DNA of 64,000 bases, taken from Arthrobacter sp. NtRootA1 (GTDB lineage: Bacteria > Actinomycetota > Actinomycetes > Actinomycetales > Micrococcaceae). This document shows positions 34,539 to 43,400 of this stretch, piece by piece. Position 1 is the stretch's first letter, and every line of letters begins with the position of its first letter. Under the pieces are notes generated by a model, which ran no database searches, was not told the DNA's origin, and saw only the letters and a list, made by a program, of their open reading frames with translations. A program made the translations under genes and the position numbers. The stretch is from the NCBI RefSeq assembly GCF_019976975.1, contig NZ_AP024630.1, positions 1,426,001 through 1,490,000 on the forward strand, given 5' to 3'.

Positions 34539-36118
34539 AGCGGGATGTTCCCGTGCTTCTTGGTGGGCAGGCTAGCCCGCTTGTCGCGGAGGGCTCGCAG
34601 GCCGCGGATTATTTGGAGGCGGGTGTCGGAGGGCGCGATGACGGCGTCGACGTAGCCCAGCTGAGCTGCCTGGTAGGGGTTGAGGAGTTCTTCCTCGTAG
34701 CCCTGGATGATCTCGGCACGCTTGGCCTCGACGTCGCCGCCGGCCTCGGCAACCGCTGCGAGATCGCGACGGTAAAGGATGTTCACTGCGCCCTGGGCGC
34801 CCATGACACCGATCTGGGCTGTGGGCCACGCGAGGTTCAGGTCCGCGCCCAGCTTCTTGGAGCCCATCACGATATACGCGCCGCCGTAGGCCTTGCGGGT
34901 GATGACGGTGAGCTTCGGCACAGTGGCTTCAGCGTAGGCATACAGGAGTTTGGCGCCTCGACGGATGATTCCCTGGAATTCCTGGTCCTTGCCCGGGAGG
35001 AACCCGGGCACGTCCACCAGCGTGATGATGGGGATGTTGAAAGCGTCGCAGTGCCGGACGAACCGGGCGGCCTTCTCGGACGCGGAGATGTCCAGGGTGC
35101 CTGCGAACTGCATGGGCTGGTTGGCGACGATGCCCACTGTGTGGCCTTCGACCCGCCCGTAGCCAATGATCACGTTGGGGGCGTAAAGCGACTGCATTTC
35201 AAGGAAGTGGGCGTCGTCCACGATCTGCTCAATAACCTTGCGCATGTCGTACGGCTGATTGGCCGAATCCGGGATCAGTCCATCCAAGGCGAGGTCGTCG
35301 TCGTCGAGTTCCAATTCCTGGTCGTGTTCTACAATCGGGGCCTCTGAGAGGTTGTTGGAAGGCAGGAAATCCAGGAGTTCGCGGACGAATTCGATGGCGT
35401 CGGCTTCGTCGGAGGCAAGGTACGTGGACGTTCCAGTGGTGGCGTTGTGCTGGCGGGCACCACCCAACGTTTCCATATCAACGTCCTCGCCCGTGACGGT
35501 CTTGATGACATCAGGGCCGGTGATGAACATGTGCGAAGTCTTGTCCACCATGACCACGTAGTCGGTCAGGGCGGGGGAGTAGGCAGCGCCGCCGGCGCAT
35601 GGGCCCATGATGAGCGAGATCTGGGGGACTACACCTGACGCATGGACGTTGTTGCGGAAGATATCCGCGAACATGGCAAGGGAAGCCACGCCTTCCTGGA
35701 TGCGCGCACCACCGCCGTCGTTGATGCCCACTACCGGGCAGCCATTGCGGAGGGCGAATTCCTGGACCTTGACGATCTTCTCGCCGTTGACCTGGCTCAA
35801 AGAGCCGCCGTAGACGCTGAAGTCCTGACTGTAGATGGCCACGAGACGCCCGTCTACAGTGCCGTAACCGGAGACGACGCCGTCGCCCAGGGGCTTCTTT
35901 TTCTCCATGCCGAAGGCTGTGGAGCGGTGGACGGCGAGGGCGTCGAACTCAACGAATGATTCGGGATCGACCAGGAGGTCAATGCGTTCGCGGGCAGTGT
36001 TCTTACCGCGTGCGTGTTGCTTTTCGATCGCTTCCGGGCCGGAAGGCTGCTCTGCACGGGCCTGGCGGTCGCGGAAGTCTGCAATCTTTCCCGCTGTCGT
36101 TGTCAGATCGTGGCTCAT
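34535..36118 (-). CDS. accD: acyl-CoA carboxylase beta subunit (carboxyltransferase)
   Basis: 527 aa. Carboxyltransferase transferring CO2 from biotin to acetyl- or propionyl-CoA. Motifs: [56 protein letters not shown], then [20 protein letters not shown] and [20 protein letters not shown] start at ATG 36118 (GGAG 8 bases upstream) rather than an upstream ATG at 36169. It pairs with the biotinylated alpha subunit encoded at 23826-25640. Both promoters carry the same TGTAG-n5-CTACA palindrome. Acetyl- versus propionyl-CoA preference is not readable. Confidence 0.93.
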   Translation of the reverse strand: MSHDLTTTAGKIADFRDRQARAEQPSGPEAIEKQHARGKNTARERIDLLVDPESFVEFDALAVHRSTAFGMEKKKPLGDGVVSGYGTVDGRLVAIYSQDFSVYGGSLSQVNGEKIVKVQEFALRNGCPVVGINDGGGARIQEGVASLAMFADIFRNNVHASGVVPQISLIMGPCAGGAAYSPALTDYVVMVDKTSHMFITGPDVIKTVTGEDVDMETLGGARQHNATTGTSTYLASDEADAIEFVRELLDFLPSNNLSEAPIVEHDQELELDDDDLALDGLIPDSANQPYDMRKVIEQIVDDAHFLEMQSLYAPNVIIGYGRVEGHTVGIVANQPMQFAGTLDISASEKAARFVRHCDAFNIPIITLVDVPGFLPGKDQEFQGIIRRGAKLLYAYAEATVPKLTVITRKAYGGAYIVMGSKKLGADLNLAWPTAQIGVMGAQGAVNILYRRDLAAVAEAGGDVEAKRAEIIQGYEEELLNPYQAAQLGYVDAVIAPSDTRLQIIRGLRALRDKRASLPTKKHGNIPL

Positions 36119-36249
36119 CAAGTGTCTCCGGCTCTGTAGCTGATTTTCGCTGGCGCAGTTCTGGTGCAAACAAGTAGCTGACTTAAGTAGCTTCCGTACA
36201 AAGAAAAGGCCCCGCTGGCCAGTCTAGTGACGCCATTGCCGCGAACCGC

Positions 36250-36264
36250 TGTAGAAACCCTACA
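36250..36264. promoter_or_regulatory. palindromic operator upstream of the carboxylase beta gene
   Basis: TGTAG (36250-36254), AAACC, CTACA (36260-36264). The reverse strand, TGTAGGGTTTCTACA, differs by one base from 25735-25749 upstream of the alpha-subunit gene. It is about 130 bases before the beta start and could also act on the divergent SDR gene. Confidence 0.7.
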
Positions 36265-36291
36265 ATTTTCAGCGCCCAAGCCAAAGCTACC

Positions 36292-36317
36292 AGTATGTTA
36301 CCCGTGAGTAACATACT
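36292..36317. promoter_or_regulatory. 10-bp inverted repeat operator upstream of the SDR gene
   Basis: AGTATGTTAC (36292-36301) and GTAACATACT (36308-36317) with a 6-base spacer, 17 bases before the SDR start codon. The form is that of a TetR-family site; the regulator is not in the window next to it. Confidence 0.7.
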
Positions 36318-36334
36318 TGGGTTAGAGTGTCTCC

Positions 36335-37243
36335 ATGACTCCAAGCAACGATGCTTCCCCGGCTTCCGAAGAGACTATGCCGAAGGGCAGCACCCCTTAT
36401 GCAGCCAGCGGTTCGCTCAAGGGCCGCACCATCATCATGTCCGGTGGCAGCCGTGGCATCGGATTGGCCATCGCCACGCGTGCGGCCCGCGACGGTGCCA
36501 ATATCGTACTGATGGCCAAGACGGGCGAGCCCCATCCGAAACTTGAGGGGACTGTCTACACCGCTGCCGACCAACTCGTCGCCGCAGGTGGCCAGGCGCT
36601 TCCCCTCGTGGGCGATGTCCGCAATGACGACGACGTCGCCGCAGCCGTGAGTGCCGCCGTCGAGCGCTTTGGGGGAATCGACGTCGTCATCAACAACGCG
36701 TCAGCCATCGACCTCTCGCGCACGGACGCGATTGACATGAAGCGCTACGATCTCATGCAGGACATCAACGTCCGTGGAACCTTCCTGCTCTCCAAGTTGG
36801 CGCTTCCGGCACTGCGGGAATCCGGGAACGGGCACATTCTCACGCTGTCTCCACCGCTGAACCTCGATCCAAAATGGGCCGGGATGCATCTGGCCTACAC
36901 CATGGCCAAGTACGGAATGAGCCTCACCACCCTGGGACTCGCCGAAGAGCTTAAGGACGACGCCGTGTCGGTCAACTCGCTCTGGCCTTGCACACTGATC
37001 GATACCGCGGCGATCCGGAACATGCCTGGTGGGCAGCAGATGGTGAAGGCCGCCCGCGGACCGGAGATCATGGCCGACGCTGCGCACGCAGTGCTGACTG
37101 GCGCCAACCTTGCCGACGGCGTCTCGGGTTCGGGGAACTTCTACACTGACGAAGAAGTCCTCAGCGCTGCTGGCGTGAAGGACTTTGCGCCATACAGCCT
37201 TGGCGCACCCGAGGACCGTCTGGTGCCAGACATCTTCCTCTAA
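36335..37243 (+). CDS. short-chain dehydrogenase/reductase (HSDL2-like)
   Basis: 302 aa. NAD(P)-binding motif IIMSGGSRGIGLAIATRAAR, then GDVRNDDDVAAAV, INNASAIDLSRT, and an active-site region with the sequence SPPLNLDPKWAGMHLAYTMA then KYG (Tyr-x3-Lys). This layout is like HSDL2-type SDRs thought to act on fatty acyl or sterol substrates; the substrate is not readable. It diverges from the carboxylase beta gene and sits behind a strong palindromic operator, so fatty-acid-linked control is plausible. Confidence 0.88.
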   Translation: MTPSNDASPASEETMPKGSTPYAASGSLKGRTIIMSGGSRGIGLAIATRAARDGANIVLMAKTGEPHPKLEGTVYTAADQLVAAGGQALPLVGDVRNDDDVAAAVSAAVERFGGIDVVINNASAIDLSRTDAIDMKRYDLMQDINVRGTFLLSKLALPALRESGNGHILTLSPPLNLDPKWAGMHLAYTMAKYGMSLTTLGLAEELKDDAVSVNSLWPCTLIDTAAIRNMPGGQQMVKAARGPEIMADAAHAVLTGANLADGVSGSGNFYTDEEVLSAAGVKDFAPYSLGAPEDRLVPDIFL

Positions 37244-37299
37244 GCGGATTCCCATGTTTCGGGCAAGTTCTGCGGGCCGCAACTGGATAGGATTCAGCT

Positions 37300-38250
37300 A
37301 TGGATGCCGAACAGCCTGCCAGCAGCGAACCCCGCCCCACGCCCGGGGAAGACCGGCCCTCACGGGACCGTGAGGCATTGAACCGTGAGGCATTGAACCG
37401 TGAGGCGCTGCTCGAGCCTGATTTCCTGTCGGCAACCGGTATTTCCCAAATGAATATTGTCGAGTCCACGGGGTCCACCAACCAGGACCTCGTGAGGGCC
37501 GTAACCGTGGAGCCTAAAAAATGGGCTGATCTTGCCGTGTTGACCGCCGAACACCAGACGGCGGCACGCGGACGGCTGGACCGGCACTGGGAATCGCCGG
37601 AGCGCTCTGCCGTTTCAGTGTCAATGGTGCTGCGTCCCGTCACAGCCGAAGGCATGCCCGTGCCGACCCAGACCTACTCGTGGCTCTCACTGCTTGCCGC
37701 CGTTGCCCTGCGCGAAGCTTTGCAGGAAACGGCTGGTGTTACGGCAGAAATCAAATGGCCCAATGACGTCCTGGTTAATGGACGCAAGGTCGCCGGAATC
37801 CTGGCCCAGATGACGCCACTGGGTGACGGATCGGTCCCCGCCGTGATCCTGGGCGTCGGCCTCAATGTTTCGCTGAAGCAGGATGAATTGCCGGTACCAA
37901 CCGCAACATCCCTGGCCTTGGAAGGGGCCACGACGACGGACCGCACCGCGCTGCTGAAGAGCTATCTTTCACGCTTCACCCGGCTTTACCGCAGCTTTTG
38001 CAACTCAGAAGGCGATCCCGCGGCAGGGTTGGCAGGCGGGCCCTCGCTGCATAAGCGCGTTGAGTCGGCAATGGTCACCTTGGGACGCGAGGTGCGCGCG
38101 CACCTGCCCGGTGATCACGAACTGGTGGGCCACGCCTCACGCTTGGACGAGCACGGCTCGCTCCTGGTGGTGGACCACGGTGGCCGGGAACATGTTGTGA
38201 CGGCTGGTGATGTGGTCCATCTGCGCGCCACGGAAAGCGGTTATGCGTAA
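37300..38250 (+). CDS. birA: biotin--[acetyl-CoA carboxylase] ligase
   Basis: 316 aa. Attaches biotin to the carboxylase alpha subunit. Motifs: VESTGSTNQDL, the catalytic loop AARGRLDRHWESP (GRGRxxRxW-like), EIKWPNDVLVNGRKVAGIL and a GVGLNV segment. A C-terminal SH3-like domain follows. There is no N-terminal helix-turn-helix, so it is a monofunctional ligase. The N-terminal roughly 45 residues are low complexity and hold an EALNR repeat encoded by 18-bp tandem copies at about 37370-37410. It overlaps the PH-domain gene by 8 bases. Confidence 0.92.
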   Translation: MDAEQPASSEPRPTPGEDRPSRDREALNREALNREALLEPDFLSATGISQMNIVESTGSTNQDLVRAVTVEPKKWADLAVLTAEHQTAARGRLDRHWESPERSAVSVSMVLRPVTAEGMPVPTQTYSWLSLLAAVALREALQETAGVTAEIKWPNDVLVNGRKVAGILAQMTPLGDGSVPAVILGVGLNVSLKQDELPVPTATSLALEGATTTDRTALLKSYLSRFTRLYRSFCNSEGDPAAGLAGGPSLHKRVESAMVTLGREVRAHLPGDHELVGHASRLDEHGSLLVVDHGGREHVVTAGDVVHLRATESGYA

Positions 38251-38857
38251 AGAGTTGCTTCCGGGGGAGCAGGTCATCACCATCACGCGGCAGCAGCCCC
38301 GCTCGCTGTTCTTGCCAACGCTGGTCTTCATCGTGGTTCCTGCCCTGGCAGCCTACGCGTGCGCGTGGATCATCAAAGGGAATCCACAGCGCCTCGCCCC
38401 ATTCATTACAGTGGAATGGACGCCATGGCTTGTCGGCGCTTGTGTGGCCGTTGCTGGGCTCGTGTTGGTGGCTTACAGCCTCAAGAGGCTGTTGAAATGG
38501 CGTTCAGTCAGGTTCATCCTGACGAGCCGCCGGATAATTGCCAAGTATGGAATGTTTCGCCGCAGCGACTGGCAAGTGTCATTGATGACCGTCCGCAGCG
38601 TGGGGGTCCATCAGAACCTGCTGCAGCGGACATTGCACTCCGGGAATATATCCTTGGATACCGGGCCCTCTGGCGAAGCTGTCTTGACGGACGTGCCGGA
38701 GGTCGGAAAATTCAGGGGCTACATTCTTGACGCCATGGATGAACTGCCCAGTGCTGGAACTTTAGAGGCCAACGGTGGGATTTTTGAGGGTGAAGTCCTG
38801 TCGGACTCTGATGGGTTGCCGTGGGAACTGAGAGAAGGTGGAAGAGATGAGCGTTGA
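38243..38857 (+). CDS. PH domain-containing membrane protein
   Basis: 204 aa. ATG at 38243 overlaps the biotin ligase stop; GGAAAG precedes it. Two TM helices (about residues 23-45 and 60-83) are followed by a bacterial PH-like domain (bPH2): SVRFILTSRRIIAKYGMFRR, DWQVSLMTVRSVGVHQNLLQ, and SGNISLDTGPSGEAVLTDVP. Such proteins are small membrane-associated scaffolds of unknown function. It overlaps the cyclase gene by 11 bases, so ligase, PH protein and cyclase probably form one operon. Confidence 0.88.
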   Translation: MRKELLPGEQVITITRQQPRSLFLPTLVFIVVPALAAYACAWIIKGNPQRLAPFITVEWTPWLVGACVAVAGLVLVAYSLKRLLKWRSVRFILTSRRIIAKYGMFRRSDWQVSLMTVRSVGVHQNLLQRTLHSGNISLDTGPSGEAVLTDVPEVGKFRGYILDAMDELPSAGTLEANGGIFEGEVLSDSDGLPWELREGGRDER

Positions 38858-40025
38858 GGATCAGCAGTCCGGCGAGGACCTGGACGAGGAGTTCGACGCC
38901 GTACCCGAACCTTCAGTGGATGAGGACACGGAACCAGCGCCCGTCCAGGCGCCTGTGACCATTGGCCCGCCCACCGGCGTGATGTCCGCAGAACGCCTGG
39001 CCATCAAAGCGCTTGAGGCGAGGTTGCTTGGCGGTGAACGCAAGCTCCGCCGTCGTGAAGTTGCTGCAGGTGCCGGTGTCTCCATTCTTTCCGCGCGGAA
39101 GTTGTGGAGGGCTTTGGGCTTCCCCAATTTCGGCGACGACGACGTCGCTTTCACCGAACGTGACCAAGCAGCATTGTCCACAATTCTTGACCTCGTCCGT
39201 GCCGGGATCCTCACCGAGGAAGCCGCGATATCCGTTACCCGATCGATCGGCCAGATGACGGACCGCATGGTGGTTTGGCAGATCGAAGCACTCGTTGAAG
39301 ACATGGTCCAGGAGCAGGGAATTCCCGATGCCGTGGCCCGCAAACAGCTGGTGGGTCAGCTGCCGGCGCTGGTGGATTCCCTGGAAGAGATCCTGGTCTA
39401 CTCGTATCGTCGTCAACTCAATGCCGGTGTCCAGCGGCTTGCCGTGCGTGCCGAGGCGGGCTTGCAAGCCAGCGAAGAAGGGCGCGAAGGGGACGAAGAC
39501 GATTCCCCCTTGCCTTTGGCCCGTGCCGTAGGGTTCGCCGATCTCGTCTCCTACACAAGCCTCTCCCGGCGCATGAACGAGAAAACGCTGGCCCAAATGG
39601 TCCAGCGCTTCGAGAACAAATGCGCCGAGATTATCTCCGTGGGCGGCGGCCGCCTGGTGAAGACCGTGGGCGACGAAGTTCTCTATATTGCCGAGACCCC
39701 GGCGGCGGGCGCTGAGATTTCCCTCGCACTGGCACAAGCCTTCACCGAAGACGAAATCCTGCCCCAGGCACGCGTGTCCATGGTGTGGGGCCGCATCCTG
39801 TCCCGGCTCGGCGACATCTATGGCCCAACCGTGAACCTTGCTGCGCGGCTGACCACCCTGGCCCAGCCCGGGACGGTGCTGGTTGACGCGATGACCGCTG
39901 CCGCACTCGGACAGGACGAACGCTTCGTGCTGGTCCCGCAAAAGTCCGAGAATGTCCGTGGTTTCGGCGAGATCCACCCCGTGATGCTGGCTCGCGGCCG
40001 CGGCAAGGGCTTGGTGCTGGACTAA
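38847..40025 (+). CDS. class III adenylate/guanylate cyclase with N-terminal helical regulatory domain
   Basis: 392 aa, soluble by sequence. The N-terminus (about 40 residues) is acidic and Pro-rich; a helical domain follows (residues about 45-215). The C-terminal cyclase catalytic domain has the first metal Asp in GFADLVSYTSLSRRM, the second in LVKTVGDEVLYIAE with the base-contacting Lys, and GDIYGPTVNLAARLT with the Asn/Arg pair. All canonical residues are present, so it should be active, most likely making cAMP. The helical domain resembles the pH-sensing N-terminus of Rv1264-type cyclases. Start at ATG 38847; GTG at 38838 is an alternative. Confidence 0.88.
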   Translation: MSVEDQQSGEDLDEEFDAVPEPSVDEDTEPAPVQAPVTIGPPTGVMSAERLAIKALEARLLGGERKLRRREVAAGAGVSILSARKLWRALGFPNFGDDDVAFTERDQAALSTILDLVRAGILTEEAAISVTRSIGQMTDRMVVWQIEALVEDMVQEQGIPDAVARKQLVGQLPALVDSLEEILVYSYRRQLNAGVQRLAVRAEAGLQASEEGREGDEDDSPLPLARAVGFADLVSYTSLSRRMNEKTLAQMVQRFENKCAEIISVGGGRLVKTVGDEVLYIAETPAAGAEISLALAQAFTEDEILPQARVSMVWGRILSRLGDIYGPTVNLAARLTTLAQPGTVLVDAMTAAALGQDERFVLVPQKSENVRGFGEIHPVMLARGRGKGLVLD

Positions 40026-40026
40026 A

Positions 40027-40380
40027 CGTTCTCTCACATCCTGCGGGTTTTTGGGTGTTTTTCTCTCACATCCTGAGGGTTTTTGGGGATCGTTCTCTCA
40101 CATCGCCATGGGTCCTGTTTGGGCGGCCAAGCAATTTTTGAGCGCGGGAGCCAATTAGACGACTCGTAGCGGCTCATTGCACCGGGGGCGGCCAGGCGTT
40201 CCACAGCGCGGCTAAGCCGGAAAATGAACCCCTCGTTGGCTTGATCCCACGGTGCCGGGCCGTTGACGTTACCGATGCTTGCGAAGTCAGATTTCAGCCT
40301 GCCTTCCTTCACCTCGATCTCCTCGGCGCCCTGTGAGAGAGGGATGGGGAAAGCGGTGGGGATGTGAGAGAGGGATGGGG
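40027..40380. repeat. inverted boundary-repeat element, CTCTCACATC family (second copy)
   Basis: CGTTCTCTCACATCC at 40027-40041 plus two further copies on the left, and GTGAGAGAGGGATGGGG and GGATGTGAGAGAGGGATGGG on the right in inverted orientation. The same arrangement occurs at 26439-26908. Cores of the two elements do not look alike. Confidence 0.7.
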
Positions 40381-40425
40381 CTGAGGCCACCCGTCACATC
40401 TGCGCAAATCGATGGACAAAACGGG

Positions 40426-40431
40426 TAGTCT
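40426..40431 (+). promoter_or_regulatory. candidate -10 element of giant gene 1
   Basis: GGTAGTCTTGGGG contains TAGTCT, fitting TAnnnT. A nearly identical block, GATAGTCTTAGGG, stands before the second giant gene at 46787. No good -35 is visible. Between this and the start codon a stem (GCGACAGGG with CCCGTCGC) can form. Confidence 0.35.
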
Positions 40432-40495
40432 TGGGGTTGGTTCGTGCTCGTATGGCGACAGGGTTTGCCCGTCGCCGCATAGTGGGGGAATGTGA

Positions 40496-43400
40496 ATGGC
40501 TCTGCCTGATGTGTCCGGCAAGGGCCGTTCCACAACACGTTCCACAACGCGTTCCAAAAAACCGGGCAGTTCCAACAGGCGCCCATTCAGCCGGCCAAAG
40601 GGTCTGAGCACGGCAGCGTTCCTCGCCGCCGCAGCTGTGGTTGTCACCAGCGCCATCCTTTATCCAGGCTTCAAAACCACTGACGTAGACCTCAACGACG
40701 GCGGCGTTTGGGTGGTCAGTAAATCCAAGAACGCGGCAGGCCGGCTCAACTACCCGTCGAAGTCGTTGGACGGTGCGGTCACCCCGGCCAGCACTGACTT
40801 CGAGATTCTCCAGCAGGCCAGCGACATTTTCATCGACGACGCCAGCGGAGCCAGCATTAACCCGGTCAGTGCTGCGAACATGCGCCTCGGTGGAGACCAG
40901 AAGCTGCCTGGCGCGGCGGAAGTCAGCTTCGGCACCAAGGTATTGGCGGTCACAGATCCCTCCAAGGGCAAAGTCTGGGCTGTCTCGCCAACGTCCATCG
41001 GGGGCTTCAGCGATGAATCCCAGCCCCTGCTTGAGCAGTCCGCGGGTATCGCCTCGGTGGTGGGTGTGGACGACACCATCCACACTTTGGATCCGAAAGC
41101 AGGGAAGCTCACTGCCACGAAGGTAGACGCCGATGGCAACGCAACCGAATCGCATGTGCGGACCGATGACACCATGAAGGCCGACGGCGAAATCCAGCTT
41201 GCCGCGGTGGGCGACCAGGCGATCGTCCTCAACCAGGCCACGGGCGACATTGTCTTGCCCGGCGGAAACAAGGTGCACTTGGACGACGCCAGGGACGCCA
41301 AGCTGCAGCAGAGCGGTCCAGCAGCTGACTTCGTAGCCATTGCTACGCCCAAGGCCCTCCTTCTGCAGCCCTTGGATGGCGGAACAGCCAAAACGATCGG
41401 GGCCGACGGCCAGGGAACTCCCGCAGCACCCGTCCACTTGGGCTCCTGCACTTACGCTGCCTGGTCCGGGGCCAACAAATACGTCCGGGAATGCAGCAAT
41501 GAAGCGGACAACCGTCGCGCCGACGTCCCCAAGGCGAGTGCATCGCCGTCGTACGTTTTCCGGGTCAACCGTGATCTTGTGGTGCTGAACGACGTAAACT
41601 CCGGAAACGTCTGGATGGTCAACCAGAACATGCAGCTGGTGAATAACTGGGATGACGTCATTCCGCCGCAGCAGACCTCGGACGACGCCGACAAGGACTC
41701 TGCGGACGAAGTCCAGCAGACGGTTCTCCCGGACCGCAGCAAACCCAACACGCCACCTATCGCCAAGCCGGACTCGTACGGTGTCCGGGCAGGAAAGACC
41801 ACCATCCTTCCGGTCCTGGACAACGATGCCGATGCGGACGGCGACGTCCTGACGGTCGGAGTGGGGGAGCCGCTGAAGTCAGGAGCGTTGTCAGCCGTCT
41901 ACGGTGGCACCGGCTTCCAGATTGCCGTGCCGGCCGGCGCTTCCGGTTCGGAAACATTCAAGTATTCGGTGGACGATGGCCGCGGTGGGTCGGGAGCTGC
42001 TGATGTAGACCTGCGAATCGTCCCTCCTGAGGAAAACAGGGCGCCCCGGCCCAAGCCGAACCGCAACAACGCGCTGGTTGTTCAGTCGGGCAAGATCGCC
42101 AGCCAGTTTGTCCTCACTGATTGGACGGACCCCGACGGCGACGACATCTTCGCCGTTGCTGCTTCCAGCAGCGACCCCGCTGACCAGGTCCGGGTCAGGC
42201 CGGACGGCCTGCTCACCTTCCAGGACTCGGGTGCGGGGCCTGGCCGAAAGACCCTCAACGTCAAAGTCTCGGATGGCACTCTCACCACGGAGGGCCAGAT
42301 CAGCGTGGATGTGCGCGCTCCGGGAGCCTTGCCACCCATCGCGAATGCGGACCACGTGGTCGCTGTGGCGGGCCAGGACACGGTGATCGCCCCATTGAAG
42401 AACGACACGGACCCCCAAGGCGGCGCGCTTCGGCTTGCCCAGGCGCAGCCCGACGGCCAATCGACGGCGTTGGTCGGGCCGGACCAGCAAACGTTCACCT
42501 TCAATTCCGGTGCGGTCGGACCCCATTACGTCACGTATATGGTGACCAACGGACCGGCGAGTGCCCAGCAGTTGGTGCGCATCGACGTCGTCTCCGGAAA
42601 CAGCGACGGCGCGCCGGTAGCCGTGCGCGATATCGCCCTCCTGCCCAGCGGCGGGAGCACAGTGGTTGACGTCCTCGGCAACGACTCGGATCCCGCAGGC
42701 GGCGTCCTGGTAGTGCAGTCGGTAACGGCGGCTGATGGGTTGCCGGTGAGTGTGGCCGTCCTTGACCACTCGGTGGTCAAGATCAGCGACATCCGGGCGG
42801 AAGGGCAACTGTCCCTGAAATACACGATTTCCAATGGCAAAGCTTCGGCGACGGGTGACATCTCGGTCCAGGTGGTTCCGGCGCCCACTAAGCTGCAGGC
42901 TCCGCAGGCGAAGCCCGACGAAGTGACGGTCCGGGCGGGTGACATCGTAACGATCCCCGTCCTGGAGAACGACACGGATCCCAACGGTGGCGAACTCGAC
43001 CTGGACCCTGCCCTGGCCCAGCGGCCGGACGAAGCAGACGGCCGCATGTTCGTGGCCGGAAACACGCTCCGCTTTATCGCGGGGGACGAGCCCAAGACGG
43101 TCTATGCGATTTACAAGGTCAGCAACGCCTCCGGCCAAACGGACTCCCAGCAGGTCACCATCCGAATTCGTGCCCGGGACGATGCCACGAATAGCCGACC
43201 GGAGCCGCGGAACCTCACGGCCCGCGTTGTGGCGGGCATGACCGTGAAGATCCCTGTTGCGCTGGACGGCATCGACTCCGACGGCGACTCTGTCCAGCTC
43301 ATCGGGATCGACAAAGCCCCGACGATGGGGACAGCTATCCTGCGGGACGGATACCTGGAGTTCACGGCCGGCGGCAAGTCTTCCGGAACGGACACTTTCA

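Larger units (their letters stand above)
40026..40495. other. repeat-rich gap between the cyclase and the first giant gene
   Basis: 470 bases: left copies of the CTCTCACATC motif at 40027-40041, 40060-40074 and 40091-40106; a core of about 215 bp; right copies in opposite orientation at about 40332-40380; and a candidate promoter at 40426. A leftward frame through the core has no recognisable protein family. Confidence 0.6.

Noticed and set aside
40034..40390. leftward short protein in the gap before giant gene 1
   Set aside because: Its ends are read from the CTCTCACATC repeats and the core is not a recognised family; no ribosome binding site.
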